Assembly: GCF_014207355.1 (NCBI RefSeq)
Contig: NZ_JACHEF010000008.1
Span: forward strand, 62,001-126,000
From: Mesorhizobium sangaii
Lineage (GTDB): Bacteria; Pseudomonadota; Alphaproteobacteria; Rhizobiales; Rhizobiaceae
DNA: 64,000 nucleotides
Direction of reading: 5' to 3'
Positions 1-7,484 of the stretch are shown piece by piece. Under the pieces are notes generated by a model, which saw nothing but the letters and a program-made list of their open reading frames with translations, did no database searches and was not told the DNA's origin. Within the stretch, counting starts at the first letter, position 1. The number at the start of each line of letters is the position of its first letter. A program made the position numbers and the translations under genes.

Positions 1-1
1 T

Positions 2-460
2 CTGCAATGGCTGATTGACGCCTGGCTGTCGCTGCCGGTCGTCGGCGGCAATTCGCTGTCGGTGTCGTTCACCGGCACCTTCATCGTCTTCGTCTATGTC
101 TGGCTGCCGTTCATGATCCTGCCGGTGCAGGCGGCGCTCGAGCGCGTGCCGGGCAATCTGGTCGAGGCTTCGTCCGATTTGGGGGCTTCGCCAGGACAGA
201 CCTTTCGCAATGTGCTGTTCCCGCTGGCGCTGCCGGGCATCGTCGCCGGATCGATCTTCACCTTCTCGCTGACGCTCGGCGATTACATCATCCCGCAGAT
301 CATCGGCACCTCGCGCCTGTTCATCGGCCAGGCGGTCTATTCGCAGCAAGGCACCGCCGGCAACATCCCGCTCGCAGCCGCCTTCACCGTCGTTCCCATC
401 GTCATCATGGGCTTCTACCTCTGGGGCGCTAAGCGCATGGGGGCCTTCGATGCGCTCTGA
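2..460 (+). CDS. ABC transporter permease, PotB/YdcU type (5' truncated by window)
   Basis: This is the C-terminal ~152 residues of an inner-membrane permease of the spermidine/putrescine (PotB) family. The open frame runs into the left edge, so the true start lies outside. Visible features are hydrophobic membrane segments and the EAA loop (around [18 protein letters not shown]), which contacts the ATPase subunit. The next permease gene overlaps its 3' end by 11 bases (ATG at 450, stop at 458-460), so the two are translationally coupled. With the downstream aminobutyraldehyde dehydrogenase the order resembles the E. coli ydcSTUVW polyamine locus; the binding protein and ATPase genes would lie to the left. 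Substrate is inferred from this context only. Confidence 0.9.
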   Translation: MQWLIDAWLSLPVVGGNSLSVSFTGTFIVFVYVWLPFMILPVQAALERVPGNLVEASSDLGASPGQTFRNVLFPLALPGIVAGSIFTFSLTLGDYIIPQIIGTSRLFIGQAVYSQQGTAGNIPLAAAFTVVPIVIMGFYLWGAKRMGAFDAL

Positions 461-1265
461 CGGCTCACAGTCGGCTCCGCTCAGCCTGAAGATCGCCGCC
501 GCCTGCGGTCTGCTGTTCCTGCATCTGCCGATCCTGCTGATCTTCGTTTACGCCTTCACGACGGAGGAGAAGAGCTTTGTCTGGCCGCCGCCCGGCCTGA
601 CCACGCAGTGGTTCGCCGTCACCTGGAACAGGCCCGATGTCTGGCAGGCACTGTCGCTGTCGGTCAGGGTTGCCGCGATCTCGACAGCGATCGCGCTGGT
701 CCTCGGCACGCTGTGTTCGGCGGCGGTGTCGCGGACCAAATTCTTCGGCCGTGAGACCATCTCGCTGCTGGTCATCCTGCCGATCGCATTGCCCGGCATC
801 ATCACCGGCATCGCGCTGCGCTCGGCCTTTTCGCTGGCAGACATTCCATTCTCATTCTGGACGATCGTGCTCGGCCACGCCACCTTCTGCGTCGTTGTCG
901 TCTACAACAATGCCGTCGCCCGTTTCCGCCGCACCTCGGGTTCGATGATCGAAGCGTCGATGGATCTCGGCGCCGACGGTTTCCAGACCTTCCGCCATGT
1001 TGTGCTGCCCAACATCGCCACCGCGCTGCTGGCCGGTGGCATGCTGGCCTTCGCTCTGTCCTTCGACGAGGTCATTGTCACCACCTTCACCGCCGGCCAG
1101 CAGCAGACGCTGCCGATTTGGATGCTGGAAGAGCTGATCCGACCACGCCAGCGCCCGGTCACCAATGTCGTGGCCATGGTCGTGGTGCTGGTGACGCTGC
1201 TGCCGATCCTCGCCGCCTATTACCTGACCCGCGACGCCGACCAGATCGCCGGCTCGGGCAAATAA
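450..1265 (+). CDS. ABC transporter permease, PotC/YdcV type
   Basis: A 271-residue inner-membrane permease, the partner of the preceding PotB-like subunit. It shows about six hydrophobic segments and an EAA loop (around [18 protein letters not shown], roughly residue 168 onward), as in PotC/YdcV. The ATG at 450 lies inside the end of the upstream permease gene, a normal coupling arrangement. The next gene starts 29 bases after its stop and has its own ribosome binding site. The likely role is ATP-driven uptake of a polyamine or similar cation, with 4-aminobutyraldehyde oxidation supplied by the downstream dehydrogenase. The exact ligand cannot be read from the permease. Confidence 0.9.
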   Translation: MRSDGSQSAPLSLKIAAACGLLFLHLPILLIFVYAFTTEEKSFVWPPPGLTTQWFAVTWNRPDVWQALSLSVRVAAISTAIALVLGTLCSAAVSRTKFFGRETISLLVILPIALPGIITGIALRSAFSLADIPFSFWTIVLGHATFCVVVVYNNAVARFRRTSGSMIEASMDLGADGFQTFRHVVLPNIATALLAGGMLAFALSFDEVIVTTFTAGQQQTLPIWMLEELIRPRQRPVTNVVAMVVVLVTLLPILAAYYLTRDADQIAGSGK

Positions 1266-1294
1266 ATCCACGAATTCGTAAGGGAGAGACACCC

Positions 1295-2722
1295 ATGGAC
1301 ACCCAGATGCTGATCGGCTCGAAATTCGAAAAGGGCACCGAAACCGAGGAGCCGATCCTCAATCCAAAGACCGGGGCGACCATTCTCAACCTGCCCGAAG
1401 CCAGCCCGGCCCAGATTGAGGCGGCGGTCATGGCCGCCGAACAAGCGTTCGTCTTGTGGTCGCGCACCACACCGGCGCAACGCTCCGGCTATCTCCTGAA
1501 GATTGCCGACCGCATCGAGGCCGAGGCACAGGGGTTCGCGACGCTCGAAGCCCTCAACTGCGGCAAGCCGATCAACGCCGTGCTCAACGACGAGATCCCG
1601 GCGATCGTCGATTGCTACCGCTTCTTTGCCGGCGCCGTTCGCTCGATGCCAGGCGTCGTCGCCGGCGAATATTTGCCCGGCCATACCTCGATGGTACGCC
1701 GCGACGCCATTGGCATCGTCGCCTCGATCGCGCCGTGGAACTATCCGCTGATGATGATGGCCTGGAAGCTGGCGCCAGCGATCGCCGGCGGCAACACCGT
1801 CGTCTTCAAGCCGTCGGAGCAAACGCCGCTGACGGCGCTGAAGCTGGCAAAGATCCTCGCCGAAATCCTGCCGGAAGGCGTCGTCAATGTCGTGCTCGGC
1901 CGCGGCGACAGCGTCGGCAACACGCTGATCAATCACCCCAAGGTCAACATGATCTCGATCACCGGCGATGTCGCCACCGGCAAGAAGGTGCTGCAGGCGG
2001 CCGCCAAATCGGTCAAGCGCACGCATCTCGAACTCGGCGGCAAGGCGCCGGTCATCGTCTTCGACGACGCCGACCTCGGCGCGGTGGTCAACGGCCTGCG
2101 CGCCTTCGGCTACTACAATGCCGGCCAGGACTGCACCGCCGCCTGCCGCATCTATGCCGGCAAGAAGATCTACGACAAGCTCGTCGCCGATCTGTCCTCG
2201 GCTGTCTCGACCATCAAGTACAATCGCCCCGACGACACCGAAAACGAGATCGGGCCGCTGATCTCGCGCCGCCAGCGCGACCGTGTCTCGAGCTTTGTCG
2301 AGCGCGCCTCGGAACTGAAGCACATCGAGATCACCACCGGCGGAAAGCCGGGCGAGGGATCAGGCTTCTACTACCAGCCGACCGTCGTTGCCGGCGCGCT
2401 GCAGGAAGACGAGATCGTGCGCCGTGAGGTATTCGGCCCGGTCGTCTCCGTCACCCGTTTTTCCGAGGTCGACGAGGCGGTGAACTGGGCCAACGACAGC
2501 GACTATGGCCTGGCGTCATCGGTGTGGACCAAGGATGTCTCGCGCGCCATGGCGACGGCTGCCCGCCTGCAATATGGCTGCACCTGGATCAACACCCACT
2601 TCATGCTGACCAACGAGATGCCGCATGGCGGGTTGAAGCAATCCGGCTACGGCAAGGACATGTCGCTCTATGCGCTGGAAGACTACACCGCCGTGCGCCA
2701 TGTGATGGTGGCTCACGGCTAG
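1295..2722 (+). CDS. patD: Gamma-aminobutyraldehyde dehydrogenase (aldehyde dehydrogenase superfamily)
   Basis: A 475-residue NAD(P)-dependent aldehyde dehydrogenase, the same size as E. coli PatD/YdcW. It would oxidise 4-aminobutyraldehyde, from putrescine transamination, to GABA. The catalytic Glu is at residue 246 (LELGGKAP) and the nucleophilic Cys at residue 280 ([11 protein letters not shown]). The Asn of the SIAPWNYP oxyanion region is at about residue 149. The ATG at 1295 is chosen because AGGGAGAG sits just upstream; the open frame continues upstream only as overlap with the permease gene. Placement after PotBC-like permeases supports polyamine catabolism, but betaine aldehyde dehydrogenases are close relatives, so substrate is moderately sure. 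Confidence 0.85.
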   Translation: MDTQMLIGSKFEKGTETEEPILNPKTGATILNLPEASPAQIEAAVMAAEQAFVLWSRTTPAQRSGYLLKIADRIEAEAQGFATLEALNCGKPINAVLNDEIPAIVDCYRFFAGAVRSMPGVVAGEYLPGHTSMVRRDAIGIVASIAPWNYPLMMMAWKLAPAIAGGNTVVFKPSEQTPLTALKLAKILAEILPEGVVNVVLGRGDSVGNTLINHPKVNMISITGDVATGKKVLQAAAKSVKRTHLELGGKAPVIVFDDADLGAVVNGLRAFGYYNAGQDCTAACRIYAGKKIYDKLVADLSSAVSTIKYNRPDDTENEIGPLISRRQRDRVSSFVERASELKHIEITTGGKPGEGSGFYYQPTVVAGALQEDEIVRREVFGPVVSVTRFSEVDEAVNWANDSDYGLASSVWTKDVSRAMATAARLQYGCTWINTHFMLTNEMPHGGLKQSGYGKDMSLYALEDYTAVRHVMVAHG

Positions 2723-2771
2723 CGCGCTGAAGGAAGCCATCAAGAAGCCATCAACAAGGGAGGAAGGAACC

Positions 2772-3257
2772 ATGCATCGCCGCCAATTTCTGACATCCGC
2801 AACTGTCGCCGCCGCGCTCTTCGTCGCGGCGCCGTCCTTTGCCGCCGACACCGCGCAATCGGTGGTCGAAGCCTATGTCGCCGCCTGGAACGCCCATGAC
2901 GCGGCCAAGGCGGCCGGCTACTTCGCCGACGACGTCACCTACTACGACGCTTCTGTCGGCAAACCGGTCAAGGGCAAGGAAGCCGCCAAGACGGGCGTCA
3001 TCGACAATTTCCTGAAAGCAGTCCCCGACGCAGTGTGGACGATGAAGGGCGCGCCCGTGGTAGAGGGCGACCGCGTCTCGTTCGAATGGGAATTTTCCGG
3101 CACCAATACCGGCCCCTGGGCCGACGGCACCGCCGCCACAGGCAAGAAGTTCTCCTTCACCGGCGCCTCGATGTTCTCGATCAAGGACGGCAAGATCGCC
3201 ACCCAGAGCGACTATTACGATGCGCTCGGTTTCTACAAGCAGCTTGGCCTGATGTAG
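2772..3257 (+). CDS. Exported SnoaL/NTF2-like protein
   Basis: A 161-residue protein with an N-terminal export signal (MHRRQFLTSATVAAALFVAA, cleavage expected after AAPSFA) and a single NTF2/SnoaL-like alpha+beta barrel. The typical opening VVEAYVAAWNAHDAAKAAGY and a late FSIKDGKIA strand are visible. The twin Arg followed by FLTS makes Tat export possible. Proteins of this fold bind or isomerise small hydrophobic molecules; no specific catalytic assignment is possible. A GGGAGGAAGG ribosome binding site lies just before the ATG. It follows patD after 49 bases and may be read from the same transcript. The opposite-strand cluster just downstream also encodes an NTF2-like protein. Confidence 0.8.
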   Translation: MHRRQFLTSATVAAALFVAAPSFAADTAQSVVEAYVAAWNAHDAAKAAGYFADDVTYYDASVGKPVKGKEAAKTGVIDNFLKAVPDAVWTMKGAPVVEGDRVSFEWEFSGTNTGPWADGTAATGKKFSFTGASMFSIKDGKIATQSDYYDALGFYKQLGLM

Positions 3258-3272
3258 CAGCGCCACCTGCTT

Positions 3273-3300
3273 CCCTTCTCCCCGTTGCCGGGGAGAAGGG
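3273..3300. terminator. Perfect hairpin between convergent genes
   Basis: Arms CCCTTCTCCCCG and CGGGGAGAAGGG (12 bp, perfect) flank a TTGC loop, 16 bases after the stop of the exported NTF2 gene and 10 bases before the stop of the convergent gene. It could terminate from both sides, although there is no clean T-run. The same type of C/T-rich stem recurs as an interspersed repeat in rhizobial genomes, from general knowledge. Confidence 0.55.
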
Positions 3301-3309
3301 GGTCGGCCA

Positions 3310-3624
3310 CTACTCCACGATGCGGTAGATGTTCCACAGGCTGGTGCCCGACACGACATAAGGCTCGATGTCCTTGCCCCATTTGGCGTGCGCGTCGATC
3401 TTGCCGATCTTGGCGAAGAACGCCTCCAACTGGGCCAGGCTTTCGACCTTGTGGTGGGATTCGATCGTCGCCTCCCGCGCGCCGATCGATCCGGTCATGA
3501 TCTGGAATTCCAGGTCGGCGAGGCCGACCTGCGAGCCGATCTCGCGTTCCCATTTCTTCATCAGTTCGAGCACGGTCTGCTTGTGCCCGAACTTGGCGTC
3601 GATCTGCCATCTGGCGCTGAACAT
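3310..3624 (-). CDS. Small protein of unknown function (possible dimeric alpha/beta-barrel fold)
   Basis: A 104-residue soluble protein with no signal or membrane segment. It starts MFSARWQIDAKFGHKQ, and its strand-helix-strand pattern recalls small dimeric alpha/beta-barrel (ABM or NIPSNAP-like) proteins, but I do not recognise a named family. It is the last gene of a minus-strand group: AhpD-like protein, NTF2-like protein, then this one, separated by short gaps. A GGAGGAGAA ribosome binding site precedes the ATG. The group sits behind the LuxR-type regulator at 4687-6240, so a role in a stress or small-molecule response is possible but unsupported directly. Confidence 0.65.
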   Translation of the reverse strand: MFSARWQIDAKFGHKQTVLELMKKWEREIGSQVGLADLEFQIMTGSIGAREATIESHHKVESLAQLEAFFAKIGKIDAHAKWGKDIEPYVVSGTSLWNIYRIVE

Positions 3625-3651
3625 TGTCTTCTCCTCCAGGTTTGCGGTGAC

Positions 3652-4014
3652 CTATTCGTCCCACGCCTGCACCACGGTCTGCCGTGCGATCCGTCCGTTC
3701 TTCATCTCCAGCATCGCTGCCGCGAACACTTTCGTGCCGTCCGGGTAGGTGCAGGCCTGGGTGAAGGCGAGGCTGTCGCCATCGGCGATCGTGGTATCGA
3801 CCTTGTGGGTCATCGCCCGGCTGCAGATGTCGTCCCAGAACGTGCTGATCGCGGCGCGCCCGCGGATTTCGCGCGGCTTGCTCGGCGGGTTGTTGCGGTC
3901 GATCACCCGCACCAGCGCATCGTCCGAATAGAAGCTCGACAGCATCTTTCCATCACGGCCTTCGATCGCCTTCTTGATCGCCGCGCCGTCTACGGTCTGT
4001 GTCTTGGTCAGCAT
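3652..4014 (-). CDS. NTF2/SnoaL-like protein
   Basis: A 120-residue cytoplasmic NTF2-like protein (SnoaL/DUF4440 type), with KKAIEGRDGKMLSSFYSDDA near the start and a C-terminal MKNGRIARQTVVQAWDE. The ATG at 4014 is chosen because GGAGG lies six bases upstream. An in-frame ATG four codons earlier overlaps that ribosome binding site, and the longer open frame further upstream is low-complexity Arg/Gln-rich sequence not expected in a real gene. It follows the AhpD-like gene by 83 bases and precedes the small unknown protein by 27. Function is unknown; the fold suggests binding of a small hydrophobic ligand. Confidence 0.75.
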   Translation of the reverse strand: MLTKTQTVDGAAIKKAIEGRDGKMLSSFYSDDALVRVIDRNNPPSKPREIRGRAAISTFWDDICSRAMTHKVDTTIADGDSLAFTQACTYPDGTKVFAAAMLEMKNGRIARQTVVQAWDE

Positions 4015-4097
4015 TTTATCCTCCATATGCCCGTCTTCGCGATCGGGCGGTCGATGATCATGATGCTGCCGGGCGCTCATCGCCGGGCAGGATTTCT

Positions 4098-4577
4098 TCA
4101 CTGTGACTTGGCCTTGACGGCTGCGAATACGGCGTCGGTCTGCTTCTTGAAGGTCGCGAGGTCGACCTGGCTGCCATTGAGCATTGTCGACCAGTGGCGC
4201 ACGATCGCCGCCATCGCCACCGCCTCTTTGATCTCCTCGTCGCTGGCGCCGTTGAGCTTGGCCGCCTCCGTATGGAAATAGATGCAGTATTGGCATGGGA
4301 TCTGCGCCGCGACGGCGAGCCCCAACAGTTCCTTGGTCTTGCCGTCGAGCGCGGTCTTCGGGTTGAGCTGCACGCCCTTGATCTCGGCCCAGGCGCCGGC
4401 GACGGCCACATCAGGCAGCGTCTTGAACATGTCCGGGACCGAGCCGAGCGTCGCCTGGATATCCTTGTAGGCGGCTGTCGCAGACGCGTCCTCGGCCTTT
4501 GCGGGAGCGATGGCGAACAACGCTCCAACACCTGCCGCAATCACCAGCGATCCGAGTGTCCGGTTTGACTTCAGCAT
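4098..4577 (-). CDS. Exported carboxymuconolactone decarboxylase/AhpD-family protein
   Basis: A 159-residue protein with a Sec signal (hydrophobic stretch LGSLVIAAGVGALFAIA, cleavage after AKA) followed by a CMD/AhpD domain. The redox motif CxxCxxxH is present as PCQYCIYFH near residue 95-102. AhpD-like proteins with this motif act as thiol peroxidases or reductase adaptors. A periplasmic location is less usual than the common cytoplasmic AhpD. It heads a three-gene minus-strand group, with the LuxR-type regulator gene ending 109 bases upstream. An AGGGAGGA ribosome binding site precedes the ATG. Confidence 0.82.
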   Translation of the reverse strand: MLKSNRTLGSLVIAAGVGALFAIAPAKAEDASATAAYKDIQATLGSVPDMFKTLPDVAVAGAWAEIKGVQLNPKTALDGKTKELLGLAVAAQIPCQYCIYFHTEAAKLNGASDEEIKEAVAMAAIVRHWSTMLNGSQVDLATFKKQTDAVFAAVKAKSQ

Positions 4578-4686
4578 TTGATCCTCCCTTGGCAGGCCTT
4601 TCCCGGCGACATCCGCCTGGCCCGCATGGAGAGAATTGATAGCGCCTGCAGGCCTCGTGCCGCTTCGCCCGAAAGCGCCATGGCTC

Positions 4687-6240
4687 CTATGGCCCGTCCG
4701 GGCCAGTGTGCCTGGCGGAAAATGCCGCTGCCGCTGCCCTCGACGGTAAATCCAGCTTGAGCAGTATGTTGGCGACGTGGCGCTTGACCGTGTGCTCGCT
4801 CAGCCCGAGCTCGGCGGCAATCGCGGCATTGCTCTTGCCATCGGCAATCAGGCTCACAACCTCGCTCTCGCGCGCCGTCAGCGAAGCCGGCTCCGTCGCC
4901 CTGGCCTTGGGACGGCAGGCCGGTTCCAGATGCTGTTCGGACATCGCCAGCACGAGCCCCAGCGGCTCGTCCAGTTCGTCGATGCTGATGCGGCCGGCAT
5001 CGGCGAAATGGAGCCCCGAGCCGGCCGCCAGTTCCGCGACCAGCCGCGATGCCAGGATGTCGCCGCGCCCGGCACGAGCAGCGAGTTGCATCGTCACGCG
5101 AGCTGTCAGCCCTTCCGGCGATCCGCGCAACTCGATCTCGCCGACATGCGCCCCCTGCGCGCTCGCGACGCCGATGTCCTGTGCGGCTTCGCGCAATGCC
5201 GCCGCGCACCGCAAGGCCCGCCCCGGTCCGTCGAAACGTGAAATCATCACCTCGCCATGCGTGTCCACGCAGCGGCCGCCATGGCGTCCGACAAGGGTTC
5301 GCCATGTTTCCTGGAAGCGCTGGCTGCGTTCGCTCCACATGCGGTCGCCGAGCCGCGCCGTGTCATGGATGCGTGTCACCAAAAGCGCCGCCAGCACGCG
5401 CTCCGCTTCCGCCACGGCGCGTGCGCCGGTCAGGAATTCCTCGATCAGGTCAGCCACCCGATCGACATCGCCGGTCCAGATCGGATGGTCGCGCCCGGGG
5501 ATTTCCGCCAGCCGTGCATTCGGGATGGTCTTGGCCAGGAAGCGGCTGGCGTCAGGATCGACCCGCACATCGTTGCGGCGATGGATCAGCAGCGTTGGCG
5601 CGCTGATAGCCGACAGCACGCCGCGCACGTCGATCCCGGCGTTCATCCGCGCCAGCGCCGCCGCTGCGGTCGGGCTTGCCGACAAGCGCTCGAAGCGCGC
5701 CCACCACTGCGTGAAATGCGGGTCGTCGACCCGGCCCGGTGCGAAGCTGGGCAAGGTAGCACCCGTGCCCCATGACGTTTCAGCCGTCTCGATGAAGGCC
5801 TTGAGGCGTTCCGGCGGCATCACCCATTTGTGGAAATGCGCATAGCCGCCATAGAGCGCCAGCGCCCGCGTCCTTTCCGGATAGGTGGCGGCGAACAGCA
5901 TCGCCATGGGCGCTCCTTCCGAGGCGCCAAGCAGTGCCGCGCGGCCGCTGCCGGTCGCGTCCATCACGGCACGCACATCGTCCATGCGCGTTTCGAGGCT
6001 GGGCAGGTGATGCGCGTCGACACGGTCGGACAGACCCGTGCCGCGCTTGTCGAACAGGATCAGCCGCGAGAACGCCGAAAGCCGCTTCAGCAGCCGGCTG
6101 TAGCCTTCGTCTTCCCAGTGAAGGTCGAGATTGGAAATGAAGCCGGGCACGAAGACGAGATCGAACGATCCCTGCCCGACCACCTGATAGGCGATCCGCA
6201 CATCGCCGCTACGGGCATATCGGGTCTCGATCGGCCTCAC
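4687..6240 (-). CDS. Alpha/beta hydrolase - degenerate nucleotide-cyclase-like - LuxR HTH fusion regulator
   Basis: A 517-residue three-domain protein. Residues ~1-275 are an alpha/beta hydrolase with nucleophile elbow GASEG, acid in RRNDVRVD and His in GRDHPIW. Residues ~285-425 align with class III adenylate/guanylate cyclase domains: LGDRMW, the GPGRALRCAAALR helix and GEIELRG are recognisable. However, the two metal-binding Asp positions are changed: the TDIVGST-like strand reads TRIHDTA, and GDG reads GEV. Residues ~445-505 are a LuxR/GerE helix-turn-helix (SLTARESEVVSLIADGKSN). A GTG start is used. The likely role is a ligand-sensing transcription regulator, perhaps of the downstream AhpD/NTF2 group. 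Loss of cyclase chemistry is inferred. Confidence 0.85.
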   Translation of the reverse strand: MRPIETRYARSGDVRIAYQVVGQGSFDLVFVPGFISNLDLHWEDEGYSRLLKRLSAFSRLILFDKRGTGLSDRVDAHHLPSLETRMDDVRAVMDATGSGRAALLGASEGAPMAMLFAATYPERTRALALYGGYAHFHKWVMPPERLKAFIETAETSWGTGATLPSFAPGRVDDPHFTQWWARFERLSASPTAAAALARMNAGIDVRGVLSAISAPTLLIHRRNDVRVDPDASRFLAKTIPNARLAEIPGRDHPIWTGDVDRVADLIEEFLTGARAVAEAERVLAALLVTRIHDTARLGDRMWSERSQRFQETWRTLVGRHGGRCVDTHGEVMISRFDGPGRALRCAAALREAAQDIGVASAQGAHVGEIELRGSPEGLTARVTMQLAARAGRGDILASRLVAELAAGSGLHFADAGRISIDELDEPLGLVLAMSEQHLEPACRPKARATEPASLTARESEVVSLIADGKSNAAIAAELGLSEHTVKRHVANILLKLDLPSRAAAAAFSARHTGPDGP

Positions 6241-6350
6241 GAGGTTCCGCCCCGGCCTGACGACTTCTGGTCGTCAAACCATAGCAGAACAGCTTGGTTG
6301 CGGCAGTTCAAACTTTAGCGATGGAAAATATAAAGCGCGGTGCCTCGGCG

Positions 6351-6662
6351 CTATTTTTGCGAGGCGGCGACGTCGGCCGGGGAGGCCTCGAGCCCGAGTC
6401 GGAGGTCGGCCTCGGCCGGCGTGATCGGTCGCCTGATCTTGGCCGAGGCGGCGACCACCAACTCGTTGAAATTCTCGGTGTCGCCATCCAGCAAATCGAA
6501 CAGCTGCCGACGCATCCTCGGCTCCCAGAACTTGTTGATATGCTCGGCGACGCCGGCAATGCCTTCCTCGCGCGGCTTGGAATGGAAAAAATCGGCGATC
6601 TGGTTTGCCATGCGCACCAGCTTCTCGCTGGTGCTCATGATGTGTTCTTCGTCATGCGACAT
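6351..6662 (-). CDS. fdsD: NAD-dependent formate dehydrogenase delta subunit
   Basis: A 103-residue small subunit or assembly protein of the Fds formate dehydrogenase. Recognisable features are EKLVRMANQIADFF and the HINKFWEPRMR segment that is typical of FdsD. The start at 6662 (MSHDEEH) overlaps the fdhD stop by 11 bases, which fits the coupled operon; MSTSEK eight codons later is an alternative start. FdsD is needed for correct cofactor insertion or stability of the alpha subunit in related systems. It is the last gene of the fdsGBA-fdhD-fdsD operon. Confidence 0.9.
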   Translation of the reverse strand: MSHDEEHIMSTSEKLVRMANQIADFFHSKPREEGIAGVAEHINKFWEPRMRRQLFDLLDGDTENFNELVVAASAKIRRPITPAEADLRLGLEASPADVAASQK

Positions 6663-7482
6663 GCTTGGCAACTCCGCAAACCACCCGGTCGGGGTGGGTG
6701 AAAATATCGAAATCATCGCCGCGAACCAGCGCAACGAGGGTCATCCCGGCGGCCTCCGCAGTGCGGATGGCGAGCGCGGTCGGCGCCGAAACGGCGATGA
6801 TGATGGCGGCGCCGATAGCTGCCGTCTTCTGCACCATTTCCACCGAAACGCGCGATGTCACCACGACAGCACCCGTCGAGCCGTCGATGCCGGCTTTCGC
6901 CAACGCGCCTGCGAGTTTGTCGAGCGCATTGTGGCGGCCGACGTCCTCGCGCGCCATGACGACGCCCTTGCCCGGCATATAGAAGCCGGCGGCGTGCACG
7001 GCTCCGGTCTCGGTGTGCAGTGGCTGCACTTTCGACAAAAGCTTGACCGAGCCGACGATATCGTCGGCATCCAATGTAAGCGTCGACGAACCGACCGCGT
7101 CAACCGAACGCATCGCTTCCTCGATCGATTCGATGCCGCACAATCCGCAACCGACCGGTCCTGCCAACCGTCTGCGCCGCGCTTCGAAGCGCGTATTGGC
7201 GCTGTCCTTCAACCGGATCTGGATATCGATACCGGCGCCATGATCCTCGACCTCGATGGCGTCGATCTCGTCAGGCTTGGCGATGATGCCTTCGGTCAGC
7301 GAGAAGCCGAGCGCGAAATCCTCGAAATCGGCCGGGCTTGCCATCATCACCGCATGGGTGGTGCCGGCAAAGGAGAACGCCACCGGCGTCTCTTCCGGCA
7401 CCATCCGGTTGGCAGCCGTCGTCCCGCTCGCGCGACGCGCCAGCCGCGATACCTGCGTCGTGGCTTGGCGGCGCTCGCTCAA
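6652..7482 (-). CDS. fdhD: FdhD sulfurtransferase for formate dehydrogenase
   Basis: A 276-residue cytoplasmic FdhD. It carries sulfur from IscS to the bis-MGD molybdenum cofactor, which formate dehydrogenase needs for activity. The conserved Cys pair is present as GCGLCGIES. The C-terminal region MAREDVGRHNALDKL is the usual FdhD cofactor-binding signature. The start is a TTG at 7482 with GGAG five bases before it, and that ribosome binding site lies over the fdsA stop codon (fdsA ends at 7485). It is coupled to fdsA upstream and fdsD downstream. Confidence 0.95.
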   Translation of the reverse strand: MSERRQATTQVSRLARRASGTTAANRMVPEETPVAFSFAGTTHAVMMASPADFEDFALGFSLTEGIIAKPDEIDAIEVEDHGAGIDIQIRLKDSANTRFEARRRRLAGPVGCGLCGIESIEEAMRSVDAVGSSTLTLDADDIVGSVKLLSKVQPLHTETGAVHAAGFYMPGKGVVMAREDVGRHNALDKLAGALAKAGIDGSTGAVVVTSRVSVEMVQKTAAIGAAIIIAVSAPTALAIRTAEAAGMTLVALVRGDDFDIFTHPDRVVCGVAKHVA

Positions 7483-7484
7483 GA

